A stretch of 17,746 nucleotides of DNA, taken from the NCBI GenBank assembly GCA_023432005.1, contig JAEYVF010000124.1, forward strand, positions 1 to 17,746, given 5' to 3'. Below the pieces are notes generated by a model, which was not told the DNA's origin, made no database searches, and saw only the letters and a program-made list of their open reading frames with translations. A program made the translations under genes and the position numbers. Below are positions 8,164 through 13,937 of this stretch, piece by piece. This stretch comes from Actinomycetes bacterium (GTDB taxonomy: Bacteria; Actinomycetota; Actinomycetes; Actinomycetales; Microbacteriaceae). Every line of letters begins with the position of its first letter. Position 1 is the stretch's first letter.

Positions 8164-8882
8164 GAGCTCGTCTCCTTCTCGCGGCGCCTCCGTCGCGCCG
8201 CCAGGATCATCAGCCATCCGCCCCCCAGAGCCATCCCGGCCACGATGAGCGCCCCCTCGGGCGACTCGGCACCGGTCGATGCGATTGTGCCACCCGCGTT
8301 GGGCAGGAGCGGGATGACGCCCGCGACAGTCGGACATCCCTGCGGCGTGACGGGGGCGCTCGGATCGCCGAGGCCGGCCCGCAGGTTGAAGCGCACCTGG
8401 CTCGACTGGCCCTGGCCGCCCGTGAGCGCGGGCTCGATCGCGGCCTCGATGCGCAGCGAGACCGTCTCCCCCGGCGCGAGCTCCCGTCGGGGCACGATGA
8501 CGGCGCATTCCGCGAGGTCGACGATGGGCGTCGTCGACCATCCGCCGGTCGCGAAGTCGGTCGCGGCGATGGTGAACACCCTGCCGAGGTCGGCGTCGTC
8601 GACCTGGATGTCGCTGATGACGACGAGCACCGACGACGTCACGGCGCGGTTGTTGCGCAGGTGGATGGTGCTCGTGACGACGTCGCCCGGCACGAGCGTG
8701 AGACCCGCCGGGAAGATGCTCGCGAGCGGGCTCGTGCTCCACGAGATGCCGTCGCTGCTGTAGAGCAGCGGGTTGGCGTCGTCGGCGGATGCGGGAGCGG
8801 CGCCGAGCGCGATCCCGCCGAGGCCGAGGGCGACCGCCGCGAGCGCCGCGAGGCCGCGACGTGCTCCCGCTCGCCGCGTCAC
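8160..8882 (-). CDS. Cell-wall-anchored surface protein with IASTG sorting signal
   Basis: Predicted secreted protein of 240 aa, starting at GTG 8882. Residues 1-33 form a normal Sec signal peptide (Arg-rich start, hydrophobic core, AAPASA before DDAN). The middle, about 34-190, is beta-rich without a domain I recognise, and reads like an envelope protein domain (LRNNRAVTSS, LAPGETVSLRIEA). The end is a sortase signal: IASTG at 200-204, a hydrophobic stretch about 210-228, then five arginines at 230-234. The motif is nearer the LAxTG type used by class E sortases than classical LPxTG. Its start overlaps the lectin gene stop and its stop overlaps the peptidase start, both as GTGA. Unlike its operon partners it has an ordinary signal peptide. 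It may anchor the SipW-processed proteins to the wall (inference). No sortase gene is in the window. Confidence 0.82.
   Translation of the reverse strand: MTRRAGARRGLAALAAVALGLGGIALGAAPASADDANPLLYSSDGISWSTSPLASIFPAGLTLVPGDVVTSTIHLRNNRAVTSSVLVVISDIQVDDADLGRVFTIAATDFATGGWSTTPIVDLAECAVIVPRRELAPGETVSLRIEAAIEPALTGGQGQSSQVRFNLRAGLGDPSAPVTPQGCPTVAGVIPLLPNAGGTIASTGAESPEGALIVAGMALGGGWLMILAARRRRREKETSS
8172..8177 (-). promoter_or_regulatory. Ribosome binding site deciding the signal peptidase start
   Basis: On the minus strand AAGGAG sits 8 nt before GTG 8163, inside the 3' end of the wall-anchored protein gene. It supports GTG 8163 over ATG 8217. Confidence 0.6.
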
Positions 8883-10252
8883 GGCGTGCACCCGTTGAGG
8901 TTCGAGCCGCTGAAGCCCGAGCTGACCGAGAAGGTGCCGGAGCCCCAGACGTTGTCGCTCGCGTCGACGACGCGGTAGTTGTAGTTCGAGCCGAAGAGCC
9001 CGCCGCCGTACGCGCCGCCCGCGATGGAGACGGACGCGGAGGTGGCCGTCGACGCGACGGTCGAGACGGTGTTCCAGGTGCTCCCGCTCGGGTTGATCTG
9101 CACGCGGAAGTTGCCGGAGTAGGCGCCATTGATCGACGCCCAGCTCAGGTTGAGCGAGCGCGGGTTGCCGCTCGTGGTGGCCGAGCAGTCGAAGCCCGTG
9201 AAGGTCACGTTGCCGTACGACTCGAAGAAGAACGACTGGGTGGCCGCTCCCGAGCACGCCGAGGTCGTCATGGCGCTGCCGGAGGTGGCCGCCGTGAGGC
9301 ACAGGCCCGTGTCGAGGCTGACGATCTGGTACTGCGCCCCGCCCTTGCTCTGCAGCTCCCACTGCTGGTTCGCGGCGCCCGTCTGCGTCTGCACCTTGAC
9401 CGTGGTGCCGCTCGTCACGATCACGCTCGTCGCGGGCGAGGACTGCGGACGGATGTGCACGTAGCCGGAGGTGGCCGCGGGCAGGAACTGCCACTGCTGG
9501 TTCGTCTCGCGGTGGCACTGGTTCCAGCGGATGACGTCGGTGCCCGGGGCGGACGTGCCGCCTCCGCTGACATCCATGCACTCGCCGGTGGCCGATCCCT
9601 GGTGCACGATCCACCGGGTCGCCGCGGAGACGCTGCCCGCCGGGTAGATGTGCTCGGTCGACTGCACGGCGGTGCGCACGTCGGTGTCGGTGAGGTTGCC
9701 GACGCTCGCCGTGGCCGAGACCCGCGCGGTGAAGCTGTTGGTGCCCGTCGCGCTGCCGGCGCTGCTCGCGCGGGCGAGCGTCGTGCGCACGCAGTAGGTC
9801 TTGGGCGAGGCCTTGCCGATCGTGAGACCGCTCGCCGTCACACCCGCCCAGGTGCCGGTCGCGAGCACGGGCGGGGTCGCCGTCGTGCAGGCGGCGGCTG
9901 CCTGATCCCAGATCGCGACGTCGGCGTTCGCGGAGAATCCGACGTTGGCGGGGTCGGCGTTGAGCGTGATCGACAGGTTCGCGAGCGTCGCGGCGTTGTT
10001 CTGCACGCTGTTGTTCGTGACCGTGACCGGGAAGGTGACCTCGCGGCGGTGGTTCGCGAGCGTCGTCGTCGTGAAGGCTCCGACCGCGACCTCGACGTCG
10101 CCGCTCGTGGTCGCGACGTTGGCGTTCGCGGTGGCGCTCCAGTACGCGTAGCTCGTGCCCGTGCCGATGAGCACCGAGCTGAGCACGATGGCCGTCACGG
10201 TCGCGGTGGTCGCGAAGCGGCGGCGCGGCGAGGAGGCGGAGGCGGTGCGCAT
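8879..10252 (-). CDS. SipW-cognate exported protein with ricin-type lectin domain
   Basis: Predicted surface protein of 457 aa. Residues 10-36 are an alternate-type signal peptide ending TGTSYA before YWSA, the pattern of SipW-cognate proteins such as TasA/CalY. Residues about 37-200 form the beta-rich SipW-cognate domain, with C122 and C154 placed like C132 and C158 of the upstream paralogue. Residues about 210-345 are one ricin B-type trefoil, with CMDVSGGG and two NQQW motifs (251-254, 295-298), which implies carbohydrate binding. Residues about 350-457 are a beta-rich, FnIII-like end bounded by C356 and C455. Start ATG 10252 lies 2 nt after the previous stop; the downstream gene overlaps as GTGA. 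I infer a lectin-type adhesin or tip subunit. The glycan bound cannot be told, and an enzyme role is not indicated. Confidence 0.85.
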   Translation of the reverse strand: MRTASASSPRRRFATTATVTAIVLSSVLIGTGTSYAYWSATANANVATTSGDVEVAVGAFTTTTLANHRREVTFPVTVTNNSVQNNAATLANLSITLNADPANVGFSANADVAIWDQAAAACTTATPPVLATGTWAGVTASGLTIGKASPKTYCVRTTLARASSAGSATGTNSFTARVSATASVGNLTDTDVRTAVQSTEHIYPAGSVSAATRWIVHQGSATGECMDVSGGGTSAPGTDVIRWNQCHRETNQQWQFLPAATSGYVHIRPQSSPATSVIVTSGTTVKVQTQTGAANQQWELQSKGGAQYQIVSLDTGLCLTAATSGSAMTTSACSGAATQSFFFESYGNVTFTGFDCSATTSGNPRSLNLSWASINGAYSGNFRVQINPSGSTWNTVSTVASTATSASVSIAGGAYGGGLFGSNYNYRVVDASDNVWGSGTFSVSSGFSGSNLNGCTP

Positions 10253-10254
10253 GA

Positions 10255-10818
10255 TCAGTTGGTCTTCTGGACGGCGTCGAAGGTGAGCACGACCGGGTAG
10301 GACGTCGACTCGGCGTGGCCGGTCGCGGGAGCCGTGATCCGGATGCAGAAGCTGCGGGCCTGACCGGCCGTGAAGGAGCCGATCGCGACGGGCGTCGTGG
10401 AGACGGGCGTCGTGGCGGTGCCGCACGCCCCCTGGGCCACGTGGACGGTCATGCCGTTGGCGGTCGTCACGCGCACGGTGGCGTCGACGGGGGCGTTGCC
10501 CGTCGCGGTCACCGTCACGGTCTGCTGCGCGGACTCGCCGGGCAGGAGGTTCGAGATCGCCGGGATGCTGCCGACCGTGAGGCCGATCGTGCCCGACTGG
10601 ATGGTCGCCGTACCCGTCGCGGTCTGCGCGTTGAGGTAGGCGTAGGTGGCGCCGGCGGTGGAGACCGCGACGACGACGCCGGCTGCGAGGCCGGAGGCCA
10701 CGGCGAGGACGCCGCGGGCGCGGGGCGCGCGATGCTTGGCGGCGCTGCGGCGGCGGATGATGACGACCGCGGCGACGGCGACGAGGGCCGAGAGGAGCGC
10801 GACGACGATGAGGGTCAT
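10255..10818 (-). CDS. SipW-cognate exported protein with extra N-terminal membrane segment
   Basis: Predicted 187-aa surface protein. It has two hydrophobic segments: residues 2-21, followed by RRR, and 36-60, the latter being the alternate-type signal ending AGATYA before YLNA. The following segment TIQSG matches the 180-aa protein encoded upstream. The mature beta-rich domain, about 61-187, has two cysteines (C132, C158) that may form a disulfide. ATG 10818 is supported by AAAGGA 7 nt upstream (10826-10831), with the same CCGAAAGGA context as the preceding gene, so the first hydrophobic segment seems truly translated. It is the second gene of the operon, 103 nt after the first with a GC-rich hairpin between them, and 2 nt before the lectin gene. 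Likely a minor subunit of the same assembly; function unproven. Confidence 0.8.
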   Translation of the reverse strand: MTLIVVALLSALVAVAAVVIIRRRSAAKHRAPRARGVLAVASGLAAGVVVAVSTAGATYAYLNAQTATGTATIQSGTIGLTVGSIPAISNLLPGESAQQTVTVTATGNAPVDATVRVTTANGMTVHVAQGACGTATTPVSTTPVAIGSFTAGQARSFCIRITAPATGHAESTSYPVVLTFDAVQKTN

Positions 10819-10885
10819 GGCCGGGTCCTTTCGGGTCAGGGGGTTCGGGTGGTGCGGATGCTGCGGTACTGCGAGGGGGAGGGTT

Positions 10886-10916
10886 CCGGGCCGGGGATCG
10901 TCGACCCCCGGCCCGG
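10886..10916 (-). terminator. GC-rich hairpin after the first operon gene, possible attenuator
   Basis: A perfect 11-bp stem (10886-10896 with 10906-10916, CCGGGCCGGGG type) and 9-nt loop lie 6 nt beyond the stop of the 180-aa protein gene. There is no T run on the minus strand after the stem. It could partly stop transcription or protect the upstream mRNA from 3' decay, giving more of the first product than of the later genes. Confidence 0.45.
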
Positions 10917-10921
10917 GTGAC

Positions 10922-11464
10922 TCAGGACGCGACCTGGGTCAGGGTGACGACGGAGTTCGACAGCGTGACCGACTTCGACTTCGCGTCGTTGTCGACGGTG
11001 GCGCCGAAGGGCCAGGTGACCGTGACCGTGACGGTCGCGGTCGAGGTGCCCGCGGTCGCGACGGAGTACTTGCCGCCGCCGAGCGGGGTCAGGTTGGCGC
11101 CCGCGATGCTGATCGCGGCGCTGGAGGTCAGCTCGTCGATGAGCTCCTGGTCGCCGGTGAACGCGCCACCCGCGATGCCGACCGTGAAGAGCAGGTTGTT
11201 GCCCGACGCGGTGATCGAGATGTCCTGCGTGAAGGTGAGCGTGTCGCCGGGCACCGCGCGGAAGTTCGCGAGGTTGATCGTCGTCGTGCCGGACTTCCAC
11301 ACCGCGTTCGACGGAGTGACCGGCGCGACGGCGAGGTTGCCGGACTGGATGGTGCCGGCGCCGACGCTCGTGCTCGCGTTCCAGTAGGCGAGGGTGCCGC
11401 CGCCGCCGAGAAGCAGGACGACACCGGCGGCCGCCGCGATGGCGCCCTTGGTGAGCTTGTTCAT
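10922..11464 (-). CDS. Alternate-type signal peptide exported protein (SipW-cognate, TasA/CalY-like)
   Basis: Predicted exported protein of 180 aa, first in the operon. Residues 1-26 are an atypical signal peptide (MNKLTKG start, hydrophobic core, GGGGTLA) followed by YWNAST, then TIQSGNLAV. This fits the 'alternate signal-mediated exported protein' group of actinobacteria, whose members sit beside SipW-like peptidases. The mature part is Thr/Val-rich and beta-rich with no cysteine. ATG 11464 has AAAGGA 6 nt upstream (11471-11476). By analogy with Bacillus tapA-sipW-tasA, it may be the main subunit of a surface fibre or coat; that role is inference. A promoter at 11601-11628 and a leader of roughly 130 nt precede it. 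The hairpin after its stop suggests higher expression than the downstream genes. Confidence 0.85.
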   Translation of the reverse strand: MNKLTKGAIAAAAGVVLLLGGGGTLAYWNASTSVGAGTIQSGNLAVAPVTPSNAVWKSGTTTINLANFRAVPGDTLTFTQDISITASGNNLLFTVGIAGGAFTGDQELIDELTSSAAISIAGANLTPLGGGKYSVATAGTSTATVTVTVTWPFGATVDNDAKSKSVTLSNSVVTLTQVAS

Positions 11465-11497
11465 TTCAGTTCCTTTCGGTGGTTGCGGTCACGCATG

Positions 11498-11560
11498 ACG
11501 CAGGGCGCGCCGGACGGCACGTCGAAACGTCGGGTTTGCAATCGGGTTCGCGCCCTGCGT
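11498..11560 (-). repeat. Inverted repeat in the 5' leader of the surface-protein operon
   Basis: Perfect 12-bp arms, 11498-11509 and 11549-11560 (ACGCAGGGCGCG and its complement), enclose 39 nt containing ACGTCGAAACGT. If transcription starts near 11594, the structure lies wholly in the leader, ending about 20 nt before the ribosome site. It could be an mRNA-stabilising or regulatory stem. No known riboswitch class is recognised. Confidence 0.45.
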
Positions 11561-11600
11561 GAGCCAGAAGAGCGGGATCGGGGTTGTCCCCGCGTACACA

Positions 11601-11628
11601 ACAGTAGAGTCCCCCACAATGCGGACAA
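11601..11628 (-). promoter_or_regulatory. Promoter of the surface-protein operon
   Basis: On the minus strand, -35 TTGTCC (11628-11623) and -10 TACTGT (11606-11601) are separated by 16 nt. Transcription would start near 11594, leaving a leader of about 130 nt before ATG 11464. The -10 fits TANNNT and the -35 matches four of six bases of TTGACA. Confidence 0.45.
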
Positions 11629-11659
11629 AGGGGACGCACACGCCCCACTGCGGGGGTCA

Positions 11660-11673
11660 TGGGAGCGCTCTCA
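11660..11673. promoter_or_regulatory. LacI/CebR-type operator
   Basis: TGGGAGCGCTCTCA matches 13 of 14 bases of the palindrome TGGGAGCGCTCCCA bound by CebR/CelR cellulose-utilisation repressors of actinobacteria. It lies about 70 bp upstream of the predicted surface-operon start and about 250 bp upstream of glgE. A second imperfect palindrome, TCACGGTGGAACGTGA (11671-11686, six of eight pairs), overlaps its end. No LacI-family gene is in the window. Confidence 0.5.
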
Positions 11674-11682
11674 CGGTGGAAC

Positions 11683-11710
11683 GTGACACCACGCTGACCA
11701 GGGATTTAAT
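11683..11710 (+). promoter_or_regulatory. Weak plus-strand promoter candidate toward glgE
   Basis: GTGACA (11683-11688), 16-nt spacer, TTTAAT (11705-11710). Each hexamer differs from consensus at one base, but the -10 lacks the conserved second-position A. If real it would give glgE a second transcript with a leader of about 210 nt, with its -35 touching the palindromes at 11660-11686. Confidence 0.25.
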
Positions 11711-11807
11711 GCAATACAGGGCAGTCGCACGGCGAATCCCCAGCTTCTGCATCGGGGTACACGGGCGCGCGTTCCACCCCCGGAGAGGGCACGCAGAGGA
11801 CAGAACG

Positions 11808-11823
11808 CTTGGTCTAGTCCGCC
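11808..11823. promoter_or_regulatory. DasR-like (dre) site upstream of glgE
   Basis: The core TGGTCTAGTCC (11810-11820) matches the dre core TGGTCTAGACC at all but one base; over the whole 16-bp consensus ACTGGTCTAGACCACT I count 11 matches. CTAG is uncommon in DNA of this composition. It lies about 105 bp before the glgE start. DasR is a GntR-family regulator answering to aminosugar phosphates; no such regulator gene is present here. Confidence 0.28.
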
Positions 11824-11914
11824 GTTGTACCCCGCCCGGGCCACCCCGCCACGCCGGCCGACCGGACTGGTGATGAGGCGGCGTCTCCGAGCCGAGGGGA
11901 TCCGCACCGAGGGA

Positions 11915-11920
11915 TAGGGT
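11915..11920 (+). promoter_or_regulatory. -10 box of leaderless glgE promoter
   Basis: TAGGGT ends 6 nt before GTG 11927, with no Shine-Dalgarno sequence between. It is the same hexamer as at glgP. No clear -35 is seen 16-18 nt upstream. Confidence 0.5.
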
Positions 11921-11926
11921 CGGAAC

Positions 11927-13936
11927 GTGCCCACCGAGCCCACGCCCCCCGCCTCGCGGCCGCGGACGCCGCGGATCGGCCGCCTGCCGATCCGGCATCT
12001 GCGCCCGCAGCAGCCCGAGAACCGGTGGCCCGCGAAGAGCTACCTCGGCGAGGTCGTGCCGTTCGAGGCGACCGTGTTCCGCGAGGGGCACGGCGTCATC
12101 GGCGCCGAGGTGCTCCTCACCGACCCGCACGGTGCGCAGACCGTGCACCCCATGACGCTCGTCGGCGCCGGCACCGACCGCTGGCGGGCCGAGCTCACGC
12201 TCCCCGCGACCGGCACGTACCACTGGCGGGTACGCGCCTACAGCGACGACTGGGCGTCCTGGCTGCATGCCGCCACGATCAAGATCGGGGCGGGCGACGA
12301 CCCCGAGCTCGTCTTCGCGATGGGTGCCGAGCTGCTCGAGCGCGTGCCCGGGAAGACCGCAGCGGATGCGCGCGCCGCGTTCCTCGACGCGTCCGCCGCT
12401 CCTGCCGACCGGCTCAAGGTCGCATCCGATCGCCGCCTCGTCGCGCAACTGCAGCGGCATCCGGTGCGCTCGCTCGTGACCGAGTCGGAGCAGCTCGAGC
12501 TCATCGTCGAGACGGCCCGCGCCGCCGTCGGCTCCTGGTACGAGTTCTTCCCGCGCTCGGAGGGCGCCAAGCGCCTGAAGGACGGCACCTGGAAGTCGGG
12601 CACCTTCCGCACGGCCGCGAAGCGCCTGCCCGCCGTCGCCGCGATGGGCTTCGACGTCGTCTACCTGCCGCCGATCCACCCCATCGGCGTGAGCCACCGC
12701 AAGGGTCCCAACAACTCGACCGTCGCCGGGCCGCACGACCCCGGCAGCCCGTGGGCGATCGGATCGGCGGACGGCGGCCACGACGCCATCCACCCCGACC
12801 TCGGCACCGTCGCCGACTTCCGGTACTTCGTGAAGCAGGCAGAGAGCCTCGGCCTCGAGGTCGCCCTCGACCTCGCGCTGCAGGCCTCCCCCGATCACCC
12901 GTGGGTCACCGAGCACCCCGAGTGGTTCACGCAGCGCCCCGACGGCTCGATCGCCTACGCCGAGAACCCGCCGAAGAAGTACCAGGACATCTACCCCGTC
13001 AACTTCGACCGCGACCCGGAAGGCATCCGCGCCGAGGTGCTGCGGATCGTGGAGCTGTGGATCAGCCGCGGCGTGCGCATCTTCCGTGTCGACAACCCGC
13101 ACACCAAGCCCCTCGACTTCTGGGAGTGGCTGCTCGGCGAGGTGGCCGACCGGCATCCGGATGTCGTGTTCCTCGCCGAGGCCTTCACGCGGCCCGCGAT
13201 GCTGCACTCGCTCGCGGGCGCCGGCTTCCACCAGTCGTATACCTACTTCACGTGGCGCAACACCAAGGAGGAGCTCGAGGAGTTCCTCACGCAGATCGCC
13301 GGCGAGTCCGCCGACTACCTGCGGCCGAACCTGTTCGTCAACACACCCGACATCCTCACCGAGTACCTGCAGTTCGGCGGCCCCGCGGCCTACAAGGTGC
13401 GCGCCGCGATCGCCGCGACGGCCTCGCCCACGTGGGGCGTCTACGCCGGCTACGAGCTCTTCGAGGATGTCGCGCGTCCCGGCTCCGAGGAGAACATCGA
13501 CAACGAGAAGTACGAGTACAAGGACCGCGACTGGGCCGCCGCCGAGGCGGAGGGCCGATCGCTCGCGCCCTACCTCACGATGCTCAACCGCGTGCGGCGC
13601 GAGCACCCCGCACTCGGTCAGCTGCGCAACCTGCGCGTGCACTGGTCGGACGACGACGCGATCCTCGTGTACTCGAAGCACCTCGACGGGGCCTTCACGC
13701 CGAACGCCCGACCCGACACCGTGATCGTCGTGGCGAACGTCGACCCGCACTCGGTGCGCGAGACGACCGTCTACCTCGACCTCGAGGCGCTCGGGCTCGA
13801 GAAGGGCGACACCTTCGGGGTGCGCGACCTCGTGTCGGGCGCCCGCTGGACGTGGACCGACGCCGACTACGTGCGGCTCGACGCCTTCACCGAGCCCGTG
13901 CACATCCTCGCGGTGGAACCGCAGAAGGGACGCTGA
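11927..13936 (+). CDS. glgE: Alpha-1,4-glucan:maltose-1-phosphate maltosyltransferase GlgE
   Basis: GH13_3 enzyme that adds maltosyl units from alpha-maltose-1-phosphate to the non-reducing end of alpha-1,4-glucan in the cytosol, the polymerising step of the GlgE pathway. The protein is 669 aa, typical for the family. An N-terminal beta domain (about 25-125) and a helical insert precede the barrel. LPPIHPIG with KGPNNS marks the family; the nucleophile is D389 in FRVDNPHTKP and the acid E418 in LAEAFTRP, with the same 29-residue spacing as D394/E423 of Streptomyces GlgE. GTG 11927 lies 6 nt after a -10 box; the first 30 residues are Pro/Arg-rich. It is followed after 1 nt by glgB, so the two form an operon. 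No treS, pep2 or glgM is in the window, so the maltose-1-phosphate source lies elsewhere. Confidence 0.95.
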   Translation: MPTEPTPPASRPRTPRIGRLPIRHLRPQQPENRWPAKSYLGEVVPFEATVFREGHGVIGAEVLLTDPHGAQTVHPMTLVGAGTDRWRAELTLPATGTYHWRVRAYSDDWASWLHAATIKIGAGDDPELVFAMGAELLERVPGKTAADARAAFLDASAAPADRLKVASDRRLVAQLQRHPVRSLVTESEQLELIVETARAAVGSWYEFFPRSEGAKRLKDGTWKSGTFRTAAKRLPAVAAMGFDVVYLPPIHPIGVSHRKGPNNSTVAGPHDPGSPWAIGSADGGHDAIHPDLGTVADFRYFVKQAESLGLEVALDLALQASPDHPWVTEHPEWFTQRPDGSIAYAENPPKKYQDIYPVNFDRDPEGIRAEVLRIVELWISRGVRIFRVDNPHTKPLDFWEWLLGEVADRHPDVVFLAEAFTRPAMLHSLAGAGFHQSYTYFTWRNTKEELEEFLTQIAGESADYLRPNLFVNTPDILTEYLQFGGPAAYKVRAAIAATASPTWGVYAGYELFEDVARPGSEENIDNEKYEYKDRDWAAAEAEGRSLAPYLTMLNRVRREHPALGQLRNLRVHWSDDDAILVYSKHLDGAFTPNARPDTVIVVANVDPHSVRETTVYLDLEALGLEKGDTFGVRDLVSGARWTWTDADYVRLDAFTEPVHILAVEPQKGR

Positions 13937-13937
13937 C

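Larger units (their letters stand above)
11465..11926. other. 462-bp divergent intergenic region between surface operon and glgE
   Basis: This is the only long stretch without a convincing gene. From left to right it holds: the operon ribosome site and leader with an inverted repeat, the operon promoter on minus, a LacI/CebR-type operator with an overlapping palindrome, a weak plus-strand promoter candidate, a DasR-like site, and the leaderless glgE -10 box. Base composition is visibly less GC-rich around 11580-11760 than in the flanking genes. I find no tRNA, rRNA or IS end here. Confidence 0.7.

Noticed and set aside
8164..8217. Upstream ATG (8217) for the signal peptidase
   Set aside because: It would overlap the wall-protein gene by 58 nt without a good ribosome site, whereas GTG 8163 has AAGGAG and a GTGA overlap.
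5239..8763. 1174-aa open frame on plus, crossing glgP, the signal peptidase and the wall protein
   Set aside because: It spans three clear minus-strand genes, has low-complexity Arg/Gly/Val/Asp content and no family signature; it is a GC-rich shadow.
11657..11752. 31-aa minus-strand ORF in the intergenic region, faintly like a helix-turn-helix (LGIRRATALYCIKSL)
   Set aside because: No ribosome site, too short for a regulator, and its end overlaps the LacI-type operator. A remnant of a LuxR-like gene is conceivable but unsupported.
11465..11926. tRNA, riboswitch, CRISPR or IS ends in the intergenic region
   Set aside because: I searched by eye for cloverleaf arms, GGTTCGA-type T arms, spaced repeats and terminal inverted repeats; only short isolated stems were found.
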